A DNA stretch of 64,000 nt, taken from Sipunculus nudus. Taxonomy: Eukaryota; Annelida; Sipuncula; Golfingiida; Sipunculidae. The position numbers were made by a program, and so were the translations under genes. Location of the stretch: contig CM049314.1 in NCBI GenBank assembly GCA_026874595.1, positions 24,441,729-24,505,728 of the forward strand. Direction: 5' to 3'. A model generated the notes under the pieces. That model did no database searches and was not told the origin of the DNA. It saw nothing but the letters and a program-made list of their open reading frames with translations. Numbering within the stretch: position 1 is the stretch's first letter; every line of letters starts with the position of its first letter. Below are positions 46,798-56,910 of the stretch, in pieces.

Positions 46798-46991
46798 CTT
46801 GAACATATCCATGTAGTTCCCCAGTTTTTCACTTCTATCAAGTGTTTGTCCGCCGCTTGAAACCCAAAGGAGATCGGTGAAAATCCGATCAATTGGGACG
46901 TAGCACTTTTCTGTAGCCCACGCCCAGGTCTCCACCTTATCGCATCTTTTCAGCAGGGAATCCCGGATTTTCAATTGAATATCCTTTAGAT
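46798..46991 (-). CDS. NLR exon 4: linker between CARD and NACHT
   Basis: The acceptor is ATATGTTTCAG before ATCTAAAGG. The exon is 194 nt, entering in phase 1 (AT completes a codon) and leaving in phase 0 at AAG before GTGAAT. It encodes LKDIQLKIRDSLLKRC, CDKVETWAW, YVPIDRIFTDLLWVSSGG and DMFK. The pattern of a helix, an aromatic patch and a 'YVPIDRIFTDL' strand is the usual lead-in to the NACHT P-loop in invertebrate NLRs, and joins smoothly to exon 5 as DMFK-VSEERAATFVFLQG. A later donor (GTATGT after STVHG) exists but would break the phase with exon 5. Confidence 0.75.
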
Positions 46992-47169
46992 CTGAAACAT
47001 ATTCTTGAATAATAAATATCTAGTTATAATAGGAAATGATCATATTTCTAAGAATGTAAAATCAAAATGTAAATAACTAGAAATAAACTTGCTTATTTTG
47101 GTTCTTCTTAGACAAGTAGTTTATTCAGAAGTCGAAAAATTAACAGTATAATAGTACTGCTTTATTATT

Positions 47170-47205
47170 TTGCTCAGCTGATTTTCAGTCAAGCTGAGCT
47201 AAAGT
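47170..47205 (+). repeat. Hairpin head, isolated copy
   Basis: TTGCTCAGCTGATTTTCAGT then CAAGCTGAGCTAAAG; the arms AGCTCAGCTTG and its near-complement pair. Confidence 0.6.
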
Positions 47206-47479
47206 GATGTCTATAGTCCTTCCTTCGGGCCATTATCATGGGAAAACTCTCGGCCAATAATGCAAGAAAGTTTCTCCTTAGATTGAGATAGAAATTGGCA
47301 AGTGACATCACCTCGAAAAGGAAAAATTTGGTCAGAGTGACCTACATTGCAAAAAAACATGCTGTTGATCACAGTGAAGGTAAACTCTTCTCATCATTGG
47401 AGGTATTACATATTCATTCATCAAATTTAATTTGATTGGCCAAATTTCCATTCCGGTTTAGGACAAACGTTGAAGGAGG

Positions 47480-47720
47480 GAACACGATTATCCTAGAGTC
47501 AGCCAGGCTCTGTGAACTGCACCTGTGGTCCTTGGGGTTAAACACCGAGCAGCCCCAGAAAGACGCACCCAAATCTTTGTGAGTGAACAGGATTGTGGGA
47601 TACAGTCTCCAAATAAACCCTGTACACCGCCCACCGTGATCTATCTCACCGCTCCCGGATATGAACTCTATGCATGCTCTATCTCTAGACCACAGAAGCT
47701 GGTCAACGGAAAAAGTTTAA
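47480..47720 (-). mobile_element. SINE-like repeat, copy 3 (diverged)
   Basis: Keeps CAGGCTCTGTG, CCTTGGGGTTAAACACCGAG, GTGAGTGAACAGGATTGTGG, GTCTCC and CTCACCGCTCC in the same order as copies 1 and 2. The minus-strand start has AGATAGAGCATGC, a remnant of the A-box side. Confidence 0.4.
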
Positions 47721-48135
47721 TCCCTGAAGCTTAAAGTTAGTTTCATTCAACCGAATTAGCAACACAATGGCCGCTTGTAGCTTGAGTAAAATGACCGTTA
47801 ACATCAAAGCATCTTCATAGGCGGCGGAGACGGGGGAGGGGGGATGGAGGGGTCATGACCCCCCAGTGATTAAAGTAGGGGGGATATCATATTTTATATC
47901 CCCCCCCCCCGATTTTACACCAGTATATCTAAACTATCCCTATGTTGTATATAGGCATACGGTTGTAGGCCTATTTGCAGGTAACACTTGTTTTACGGGG
48001 CACAGGGGGCCATGTCAACCTATAATGAAACTTGTCAAGGCTGTTAGTCTGATCAAGTAGACTATACTGTACCCCACCGTACAAACCCAGCTGAGCGCTC
48101 CCTTTTCTGAGAAACTTAAGGTGTAAAAAAAATGA

Positions 48136-48444
48136 ATGAAATTAGTATTGTCCCACGAGCTGATACAACTGTTTTACTTGAAGACTTGTCTCACAGCTAC
48201 TATGACACAGAAACGCCTTAACAATTGTATGCTACTACATGTACAAAACAGTTACACTGATGCACTTGACTTGTCGGCTTTTGCACGTGAGTTTGTGAAT
48301 GCTAATGCAGCCAGGCAGGATTTGTTTAAAACTTTAAGTACCATTCATCAATTTTACACCAGGTACAGTAAAGCCTCTTTTTTTGCAGTCAAAGACCCAT
48401 CGACATGTCTGATATGCCTGAGCGTCGACATAAGCAGGTTTTAG
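48136..48444 (+). pseudogene. hAT-family transposase relic (fragment)
   Basis: A 102-residue frame with TMTQKRLNNCMLLHVQNSYT and DALDLSAFAREFVNANAARQ. I recognise this as the conserved C-terminal type of line (RLNNC-LLHVHK--TDALDL--IA--FV--N--R) of BED/hAT-derived proteins in animals. Only about 60 residues are convincing; the rest is unrelated. There is no RNase-H-like catalytic part, so it is a dead fragment. The call rests on memory of the family pattern and would be settled by a profile search. Confidence 0.4.
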
Positions 48445-48505
48445 TTGGTAATGATTTAACTACAGTTGCATGGTGGGATATCGGGTTTTATAGGACAGAA
48501 GCGGA

Positions 48506-48508
<3 letters not shown>

Positions 48509-48544
<36 letters not shown>
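48509..48544. repeat. (TA)n microsatellite
   Basis: About 36 bases of TA. Confidence 0.9.
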
Positions 48545-48550
<6 letters not shown>

Positions 48551-48875
48551 TATACATTATCATATAATATATGATGCTAAATCATAGGTTTAAATTTGCA
48601 GGTATAGTACTTTCTGTGCTCGCTGCCCTCACAGTCTACAGTTTCTGATTGTATCCCCCCACACAGCAGCACGTTCTTCCGCCTATGCATCTTGCGTCAA
48701 TTTGTAAATGATTTGTATATTTTTTTATGTGTGTGTGTGTGTAACAGAACCTCCGAATTATGGACACTGACGGGACAGGACATTTTGTCAGCAACGGAGG
48801 TGAACTTAGTAGTGAGGTTATAGACCTACTTTCAAGTGACTGTCAGTAAGTGGCCGTAAATAGGAGGTGAACTTA

Positions 48876-49142
48876 GTAGTGAGCAGGGTTGGGGCCAGGT
48901 ACTTGTACCTGTACCTAGGTATACGATGCAGGATACCTGTGCCTGTACCTGGCTGTCATGAGTAGGAAGTACCTGGTAGCAGTACCTGGAATCAGGTACT
49001 CCAGGTACACGTGTGACAGGAAATGGACACCAGACATGGGTCAGTTACATGTACTGAGGGATCTCTGTACCTGGCCATTTAACAATTGTCTGTACCAAGG
49101 TACTGTAACATGCATGTACCTGGCCCCAACACTAGTAGGGAG
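48876..49142. mobile_element. GTACC-rich hAT-type MITE with 8-bp TSD (7/8)
   Basis: The element at 48884-49134 (251 bp) starts CAGGGTTGGGGCCAGGTAC and ends GTACCTGGCCCCAACACTA. The flanks are GTAGTGAG (48876-48883) and GTAGGGAG (49135-49142), an 8-bp duplication with one mismatch. The interior is built from about fifteen GTACCT/AGGTAC words in both orientations. There is no coding capacity. Confidence 0.75.
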
Positions 49143-49922
49143 GTGCCCTTATTGCGAGGGACACGTTTATTTTTCTAGTGTATCCGCCAATTACATTCAG
49201 TGTCACTTAGAGACTTCCTATGAGAATCGGCCCTATCTATAAAGTTTAAATCCGCAGATATTAATGCAACATTTCAACTGAAGCCTGCTTAAATCAGCGA
49301 ACCTAACCTGGGGAAGACGTATCTTCATGGGATCCGCTCTGCGGTGCTGGGGGAAGTAGAGAACCTGACACCTGTAAGGTATACATTAAAAGACTTATAG
49401 ATATACAACTATGGCAAAAAGAGAACCAGTTTTATTTTTTGTTAAACTTAATTTAAATTTCATTGAACCGTGCCTCCCTGTCAAGTTTTACAAGATGTAA
49501 CTATTATCAGATTTGTTAATTGCAGTAAATGCATTACAGTACTTTTTTTATCTCGTATCTTGGTGAACCTAGATTTTAAACGTAAGGATGGACCAGCTGG
49601 CAAATGAGGATGGTACCATTTGATTGATATATATATATATATACACGTGTGATTCAAGTAGTTGAAGAATAAGTATTTCCACGTTTTAGAGCTTCACTTC
49701 TTATAACCCTGAGGTATGGGTAAAGGTATACAGTAGAATTACCACACATATTGTTTCAGTTTATCATCTTAAATAAAGGGTATGTTGACTAGTTATATGA
49801 ACATATATCATCGTACAAAACTACAGACTTGTAAAGGGGTGCTACCAACATTGGAGAATGAAAGACTTTTACTTTGCAGCGTATCTAATATTGTAGATTA
49901 TCCATCGTGAACTCTTTTTAAA

Positions 49923-50335
49923 TTAGGCCGTATCTGCACCAGCAAATAATTCGGATCGTGAGTCGGCTGACTCTGTCCGCACTACGCCACTAATCCGCAT
50001 CAGGTCGGTTTACTGTTATCCGCCTGAAAGACGGTCTTATGGACTTTTGTTTACTTTAATCATGTTTATTGTGAATGGGTTCCTCGGGCATGGATACAAT
50101 AAAATCAGACTGTAATCTGCGTGAAGCCAGTTTTTCAGCCATTTGACCTTCCCGCAAAATATAACTTTTCGGAGCACAGTGCGGACAGCAAACTCACGTT
50201 TCATTGAATAAACCTGATTTATGCTTTCCTAAAGCGAACTACATTGCGGACGCAAAGCGCACTGCGGTTTAGTCTAAAATTAACCTTTTTCGTATAATCC
50301 GATTTAGATGCGAACCTAGTGCGGGTACGGCCTTA
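49923..50335. mobile_element. PIF/Harbinger-like MITE with TTA duplication
   Basis: TTA stands at both ends (49923-49925 and 50333-50335). The 407-bp body begins GGCCGTATCTGCACCAGC and its reverse-complemented right end begins GGCCGTACCCGCACTAGG. A three-base TTA/TAA duplication and GG-starting inverted ends are the Harbinger pattern. The interior has repeated AGTGCGGAC and TTGCGGACGCAAAGCG words. It sits 45-50 bases downstream of the donor of NLR exon 3. Confidence 0.65.
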
Positions 50336-50385
50336 CAGGGAAGATATGGATGGATGAGTTTTGATGAAGTGCCGTCTTACCTGAC

Positions 50386-50524
50386 CCCCTTCTAGTAAAA
50401 CCACCAGGTGCCCTTGGTCTGTCTCCACTAGTGCCCGAAGGAAATTGACAAAGCACTCATCGTTCTTTCGTTTCAAAATTTGCACCAGATCAAACACCTG
50501 ATTTTCATCTGAACTGCCAGCGCC
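50386..50524 (-). CDS. NLR exon 3: second half of CARD
   Basis: The acceptor is CCATTTTGCAG before GGCGCTGGC; entry is in phase 0, continuing DVQCIK from exon 2 as GAGSSDENQ. It encodes VFDLVQILKRKNDECF, VNFLRALVETDQGHLV and VLLEG, which are the fourth to sixth helices of a CARD (compare the family pattern FLDLLxxRGxxAFxxFCxALxETGQxHLAxLL). The better-looking donor is CAG before GTAAGA (exon end 50381). Splicing that directly to exon 4 gives an immediate TAA, so the in-frame model needs the weaker GTCAGG donor (exon end 50386). Confidence 0.78.
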
Positions 50525-50963
50525 CTGCAAAATGGAAGAAAGCAAACGTTGATAAAATCAGGAATTGATAGAAATGTTCATCCAGTTACTGTTGTATGTA
50601 TTATCTAAACAGTCATTGGTCCTCTATTCCTCCATATAAAACATGAATCTTTGATTTACTGCAAAACCACAGAGACTTCAAACAATAAATCTGGTCATGA
50701 TAGTTGACACAACAGCCTTTACTCTCAATGCTTGTAAAATATAAAATGTTAACACTGAACATAAAATAAAATTTAATTTCCCCAAGATTTTTATTGAGAT
50801 ATGACAGGTCCTAGCAGTGAATAATTCTTGGTAGGATGGAAGTTTTAGAAGAAATGTCAAGTATTGGTAATACATATTTTTTGTCATGATTAGGTATGCA
50901 TAGCCTATTTATTAGTTTTTTTTTTGCACAAGGCTATACAAATAATAACAATTATTGCATCAC
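50525..50963 (-). other. NLR intron 2
   Basis: 439 nt between the two CARD exons, with donor GTGATG and acceptor TTTTGCAG. AT-rich, nothing else recognised. Confidence 0.65.
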
Positions 50964-51135
50964 CTTTATGCACTGCACGTCGTATTCAGTTAGCACAAGG
51001 AGGCTGATGAGCATCGCCCAGAAGCGGGCAGTGAGTTGGAGACCGGTCATCAAGGCGGGACGATGCTTGTTTAAAGCCTCCTTATGCTCCTCTGTCATCG
51101 GCTCTCTGGATAGTCGTTTGCTTGTCAACACCGTG
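50964..51135 (-). CDS. NLR exon 2: first half of CARD
   Basis: The acceptor is AATTATTTTGCAG before CACGGTG. The exon is 172 nt; its first base completes the split codon from exon 1 and it leaves in phase 0 at AAAG before GTGATG. It encodes MTEEHKEALNKHRPALMTGL, a tryptophan-containing middle helix (FWAMLISLLVLT) and EYDVQCIK, the first three helices of a CARD. The ATG at 51098-51096 sits exactly at the CARD start and is an alternative initiation site if exon 1 is not used. Confidence 0.78.
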
Positions 51136-51507
51136 CTGCAAAATAATTACACTAAATTGGCCAAAAGCACAATAACCCGTCAAATACGGAAAAAGTCGCA
51201 TCAGTCTATTTATCTTGAGCAAAACAGACTAAGGCACTCTCACGTCAGGCGCCTCTGTAGATGTACATACTTAGGTTAAGAATTAGATAAGTAAGCATTA
51301 AAAAATGAAGGCGGTTACCTCCACCAAAAAAAAGAAAAAAAAAGAACTCAAGGGCATGAGAAATGATAGATAAAGGAAGCCACTTTGGCATCAACGCGCG
51401 AAGGGTTCAAACGAATGTTGACATAAGGCGAAACCTGCAGTAGCCTGCCGCAACTCCTGGAAACCTGCCTATTGCGCTCAAACGAGGACTGGCTGTAAAA
51501 TGTGTAA

Positions 51508-51709
51508 GAAGCGGATCCAGTGGCGGGTCCAGGCTGTCCGGACCCCCCCCCCCCCCCCTTCCAGCCAAGGTAACCTTATTTTAAGGGTTTCATACCAGTT
51601 TTGCAGCCTGGACTCCCCTTTTCCGGAAGTGGGGCCCTTTTCAGGTTTTGTCATTAGCCTTCTTGGGTTGGACCCCTCCTTTTCCTTAATCCTAGATCCG
51701 CCCCTGTTT
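51508..51709 (-). mobile_element. CAGGGGCGGATCC-ended MITE in NLR intron 1
   Basis: Starts AGAAGCGGATCCAG and ends TAGATCCGCCCCTG, with C-rich left part and TTGGGTTGGACCCCTCC near the right end. Its orientation is opposite to the next copy, 300 bases away. Confidence 0.75.
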
Positions 51710-52011
51710 AGCTAGCATGGCATACTCAGGCGTGCCAATGTGAAAATCTTCATGCGAACGAGTCATTCTAGACACCTGAATCGGTCTATGAAAGTTAAGA
51801 GTAGATCTCATGCACAGATTTATGCGCACAGTACGCTTCTGCGCCGAAATCGAGCCATTTCATCTGAGAAGCGTAAATTACAAAAATTCAGTAAATTGAG
51901 CAAATACAGTGTATGCTTCGATAAAATCTGTTCCAAATATAACCAGCAAAAGGTATTTGTCCTTGAAAATTATTTAATGGATTGATGAACCCCTGGATCT
52001 ATTTTGCGGTA

Positions 52012-52219
52012 CAGGGGCGGATCCAGGATTTAGGAAAAGGAGGGGTCAATCCCAGGAAGACCAATGAAAAAACCTTAGAAAGGTCCCCAGTTCCGGAAAG
52101 GGGGGGGGATCCAGGTCCCAATAATTGGTCTGAAACCCTTAAAAAAGGTTGCAGCGGGGATAAGAAAAGGGGGGGGGGGGGTCCGGACCCCCTGGACCCC
52201 TCCCCTGGATCCGCTTCTG
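52012..52219 (+). mobile_element. CAGGGGCGGATCC-ended MITE in NLR intron 1, inverse copy
   Basis: Starts CAGGGGCGGATCCAGGATTT and ends CCTGGATCCGCTTCTG, with AAAAAAGGTTGCAGCGGGGA and a G13 run inside. Confidence 0.8.
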
Positions 52220-54584
52220 CTGGAACCCTTATGTGGAACAGAAAGTTTGTTTTGTGTTATATGTTGTATGTCAGGCGTTCATAAAATTTTTTATCTTCCC
52301 AGAAATCTGACCTGTTTAGGGTTAAGTATCATGGCTAGGTTTATATAATCTGGGGTATTCTGAACAGGGAAAACAACCTGTGGCTTTAAGTTATGTCTCC
52401 TGGGAAAAGCTTACAACAAAAGGTGTCAGGCATTACACTTAACTTGTAGGCTGAGGGGGGGGGGGGGGTGAGTGTTGGAGGGGTCGTTGTCGCACCATGT
52501 CAGGTCTCAGCGTATGAAGCCTGCTATATAAGCAAATAAATCGACCAAAATCTTAATCAAATGAAGAGAAACATGCCTTAATATTTAAAGATGAAGGTCT
52601 TACTGTAAGGTCTCTCATATTTATCGCCTGCGCACCAGATAATCTCCCCCTATCCCCCCCCCCCCCCCGGCCGATGCCCTTGCAATAAGGTATACCATAT
52701 TTAACCCACTCTTCTTCTTTCCTTATGTTGTTATCAGAACCGAAAGCCGGGGATGGAGGCGAGCACACCCCTCGTGCGGTGTGTAACTTTTCTAAGATTT
52801 ACATTCAAAATGTAAGCAATTTTGAAGCAATTTGCTGAGAAAACAAAGAGTGAGAATTCTCGCTTCAGTACCGACACCAAGTAAAAGCCTTGGCTCCTTG
52901 TACAATCGTCGGATCCACAATCGTCCCCGATCATCGGGGGTGCATTCTGCAAGTATAGCCAGTTTGAGGGCGCGTAAGCACATGAAAAGGGGTGGGGGTG
53001 GGAGGGAGTATCCCCTCACACAGTTGGGAAAAATTTTGAAACAAATAAAACAAAATATGCATTTTTAATCAAGTATTTTTGACTAATTTACTACTTTAAA
53101 CACATTCTGCTCAACACCAAAAAAATATCCAAATATTACAGAATCATGTGTTAGAAATTTATAATATTTATACCCTAACATAGTCTTCTTCAATTCTTAA
53201 TAAAACTTCAAATAAGTTATACACCATTTTTAATTTCTCTCAAAACCATAGGCATGCATGACGTGAAGCACGAAACAAATATAGGCCTACTGAGAGGCAA
53301 AGCGGAATAAACCATTTTCAAATTTACATGAGTTTTTAAGTATTGATTATCAAATAAATATTACAAAGAACAATTAATATACTGAAAACGGTCCTTCAGC
53401 CATTTCAGTCATTTATAATTACACATTGAGCAATTCACGCAGAAAATCTATTGTGTTCCAAAGAAGGCCTCTATATAAGGTTATAAATTTAAATATTAAG
53501 TATACAAGTATATTTCCAACCGTTCTCACTAAAATGAATTGCATTATATCTTATTGCCTTACCTCCTAAAAGTACACAATACTGACCTATATTACGAAAC
53601 ATTACATTACCTAAGCCCCATTTTTTAAGTTAGGCATGTACACTGAGAAGAAATGCAATGGATTTTCCATGCAAATTGATGGAATTTACGTATTTCTCAA
53701 AGAAAAGGTCACTGACCTCCACCCCGGCCCCCCACGGCTCCATAGCCTATGTTTCAATAAACTGTATAAAAATATTTCGTGTGATAAAATGTAAAAACAT
53801 AATCCTCTCCTTAAATTTTTACTATCAAATATATTATAAATGTCCTAACACTGGCAAATACAAGTATATAGGGATAAGTTTTAGCTACCTACAGCTGTGC
53901 CTTAAATATATGGTCCGATGTGAATTCAGATTACCATGCACGGGGAAGATTCAATTGGTTTAAGATGATCACCGGGGATACCTTTAAATTGAAGATTTAA
54001 GATTACATCCACCTCCCAATTAATAATATATTTATATTTATACAATAATTTGATACATAAACTCTTGTGAACTGTAACAAATAAAAGTTGTGACTGTCGG
54101 ACATATATAGCACATTATACCTAGAGATATAGTCTGATCCTACCTGGTTACCACCCTCGGATTCCTTATCGAACTTTCTTGTGTTTGACAAAGATAAATG
54201 TCAAGGTGAAGAAAGTTAAATGTCACTTATATGGTTTACAATGAGATCAAGAACAATCTCGACTACTTATAAGAATAGCATATATGTCACAATGATATAA
54301 CATGATATAAAATTATAACATATTCTAAATTTCTCCCAAAAGTTAATGGATTGTTTCTTGGATGTTAACCTACCTCATCAAAAGTTCACCATTTATCATA
54401 CAACCAATAAAAAAGCGTGTCCGGAAAAGACAAAAATTTAAAAAAAACTTACCTGCTGACATTTTCGGGCGAGTATAACAAATGAAAGTCAAAATATTTG
54501 TTGTGCCTTTCACAGAAGTTTTAAAAATATACCGTATAAACTTACCGACCCCGGCTAGTTATGACTTAGAAAATTAAACCTTAC

Positions 54585-54604
54585 CTGCTATAACCTTCGG
54601 CCAT
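54585..54604 (-). CDS. NLR exon 1: start codon exon (MAEGYS)
   Basis: ATGGCCGAAGG with a good start context (AAC before ATG, G after) gives MAEGYS plus two bases, then donor AG-GTAAGG. The two left-over bases and the first base of exon 2 form a serine codon and open the CARD frame, so this tiny exon fits exactly. The 5' UTR continues upstream to about 54.7-54.8 kb. Support is splice phase and start context only. Confidence 0.55.
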
Positions 54605-54840
54605 GTTTTCTTCAACTGGAAGCACTTGATTTCTGCAAAGTTATATGTCAGCAGATCTGCGTGGACGCTGTATTTGTCGGTGCGTTCTGGTGAAGATGTG
54701 ATAAGCTAGCGCGCAACACGAAGACTAAAGTTTCTCTACGTGTACGCCCAGCAAAAAGAGGACCAAATGCTGGATAGGCATCACGTGATCTTTAATGTAT
54801 TCAGCTATTGGTGGTGTTAAACTACTATCCAATAAAAACT
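54605..54840 (-). promoter_or_regulatory. Probable NLR promoter and 5' UTR
   Basis: Upstream of exon 1 the minus strand has CCAAT at 54811-54807, an inverted CCAAT at 54829-54833, and the palindromic E-box TCACGTGA at 54781-54788. That E-box is the core of sites bound by MITF/TFE-type and USF factors. There is no TATA box. The spacing of 180-230 bases from the start codon suits a TATA-less promoter. Regulation by such factors is inference. Confidence 0.35.
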
Positions 54841-55435
54841 CATAAAATCAACGACGCAATTGATCCATTATCGGTCCGGTATACGTGACTGGAGTACTGT
54901 TTCAAGGATCGTACCCGGGTGATCCTGTTTAAAACCATTAAGTACTCAACACATTGGAGCAGCGCAGGCTACAAGTCATCTCATTTCATACTTTGCTAAC
55001 ACTTTGTACAAAAAGCTTCAACGCCTTATAACTATACTGAAATCAATAAGAAAAGAGCCGGATATATTAACAGCTTCCAGTAATAAGGGTGACTAATAAT
55101 GTATCTTCCGTTTAGAAAATAAATTTCCCAATCATAGCGAGAAACTATTTAACACCCCCCCCCCCCCCCCCACCCCGCAAGAAACGTTAGCATCACCACA
55201 AATGTTTAAAGCATAGCATTAAGCGCCTCGGTGTGATCTGGCTGTAGGTGTTGATCTAAGCCGTTTTAATGACATGATACAGATAATATCAAAGGATCAT
55301 GTGAACTGGTAATGTCAAGTCTTAGAGGGTAATACAACACTTTTGTGATCAACATAAAAAATAGTAAATGGTATTATTACAAATTGCTCTTGCAGGCAAC
55401 ATCAGAATGACAAACCATATTTTCCCAATTACAAT

Positions 55436-55502
<67 letters not shown>

Positions 55503-56618
55503 ATAATTTTAGAGAGTTTTAACTTTCAAAGTTACCATCAGGAACCGAATATCCAACCCGTAACCATTTAAAATGATAAATCTGTAGTTACGTACCTCAA
55601 ATTAACAATGCATTTGGTGTCGAGTTGTTTGAAGGTTGAGTAATTATTACGCACACATACACACGGACACATATATATAGTTATATAAATATTTATATAG
55701 TTATATATATAGTTATATATATGTATATATACATACATACAATACAGTCACATGTAAAATACATCCAAATACTTTCCTACACACATTAAACCCATGCACA
55801 CATGCACAAAAAATGCAAGTGTATGCAAATATATAAGAAATCGGCATATTTATACAAATGTACATGTTTACGGTATTCACAAATACACACATATACAAAT
55901 TTATTCAAATATACATACGCATAAATGAAAATGTTCACATGTTCAAACAAATATTCACACATGGCAATCCGTTTCATGACTTCGGTGCATATTATCTTTA
56001 TGCTGTGAGAGTACAAGCCAATATGTTAAGTTCCCTTAGGGGGATTCACTTTAAGTTAGCTTATCTTTAAAATATAATGCAAGGCCTCAATGTGAAGTTC
56101 CATGTTCGTGTTTGTTCACAACATAACTCACCAAGTCATCAATGGAAATTCATGTCATTTTCAGGGTACTATGGAAATGACCATGGCGGAATTAATTAGA
56201 TTTTGGTGTGAATCCAGTCCATGATCCGGATTCAAGAGTATTCACAAATGTAAAGTCACTCATGAATGAATGAACCTGGGAATATTGGCCGAATAAATGA
56301 ATGCAAACACAAAGCGGATGCTTGTTTTCTATAGAATGCAGTTTTTTTTCAGTTATTATTGAAAGCTCGTGGGTGATTTGTTGTTGCAAAATGAAAAACC
56401 GCATGCTAAATCAGATAATTGCCAGAGCTGGCAAAATGTGATGGTTCATGATATCAGATAACGTTGTATAAGTTGTCACAGTGCCAAGTTGCAGTAAGAA
56501 ATATCCTTTATAACCATGACAAATAGGATCGCTGGTAACCAGGATGTATCATACAGGCTTAATATAAGCATTTATCACAATCTGATCCTGATATACTGGT
56601 TTGAAAAAAAATATGTTT
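54841..56618. other. Upstream intergenic region
   Basis: A C run at 55155-55171, the (TA)n at 55434-55499, and a (TATAG/ATACA)-type low-complexity zone at 55670-55950. No gene recognised. Confidence 0.4.
55434..55499. repeat. (TA)n microsatellite
   Basis: About 66 bases of TA with one TTT interruption. Confidence 0.95.
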
Positions 56619-56910
56619 GAGCTCAGCTGACTATAAATAAGCTGAGCTACAGCGATTGTCTTTTGTCAAACGCGCGTCCGTTAACAGGGCACGTTTTGAA
56701 AACGTTGAACCTAAGAAACCAACAAAAATGGACATACAGTTATATTCTCCTACAAAACCCGAAACCTGGTCACTGAGACAAGTTCAGGAATATCCCGTTT
56801 TCCAAATAAACCTACTGTTTTATTTAAATATTGCCTAATATCCAAACCACAAGTGCCGTTTTGTTCTTCTTTGGCATAAATAACCCTCAATATGCTTCCT
56901 ATGCCTTACA
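56619..56910 (+). repeat. Hairpin-headed repeat, copy with body
   Basis: GAGCTCAGCTGACTATAAAT then AAGCTGAGCTACAGCG, a short GTCC stretch, ACGTTTTGAAAACGTTGAAC, and the shared body with TATTGCCTAATATCCAAACC and TTTGGCATAAATA. Confidence 0.7.

Larger units (their letters stand above)
46992..50385 (-). other. NLR intron 3
   Basis: Contains a SINE-like copy, a hAT transposase relic, a GTACC-rich hAT MITE, a Harbinger-like MITE and a hairpin-headed repeat, listed separately. No extra exon was recognised, though one with phases 0 and 1 would also solve the exon 3-4 junction. Confidence 0.55.
51136..54584 (-). other. NLR intron 1
   Basis: 3.4 kb. It contains two CAGGGGCGGATCC MITEs in opposite orientation (51508-51709 and 52012-52218), G and C runs at about 52446 and 52656, and otherwise AT-rich sequence. 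Another donor-like GTCAGCAG-GTAAGT at about 54452 (minus) follows an ATGTCAGCAG but would leave in phase 1 and clash with exon 2. Confidence 0.5.
29936..54604 (-). pseudogene. CARD-NACHT-LRR NLR-type immune receptor gene, five-exon model with an in-frame stop
   Basis: Exons 54604-54585, 51135-50964, 50524-50386, 46991-46798 and 31849-29936 give about 812 codons. The phases agree: phase 2 at junction 1, 0 at junction 2, 1 at junction 3 (only with the weaker exon-3 donor), 0 at junction 4. CARD is at residues about 20-109, linker 111-175, NACHT from about 176 with P-loop GAAGSGKST (189-197), Walker B region TLIVLEGYDEYLE (278-290) and TSRHPPS (313-319). The NLR signature FPHKTMQEFF is at about 492-501, and leucine-rich repeats run from about 640 to the end. 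NLRs of this layout are cytosolic sensors that oligomerise through NACHT and signal by CARD contacts. Codon 344 is TAA. I call it a pseudogene with caution: it may be a truncated allele or a base error. The ligand is unknown. Confidence 0.7.

Noticed and set aside
54441-54475. Alternative first NLR exon (ATGTCAGCAG before GTAAGT)
   Set aside because: It would leave in phase 1 and run into a stop when joined to exon 2, while the exon at 54604-54585 fits the phase exactly.
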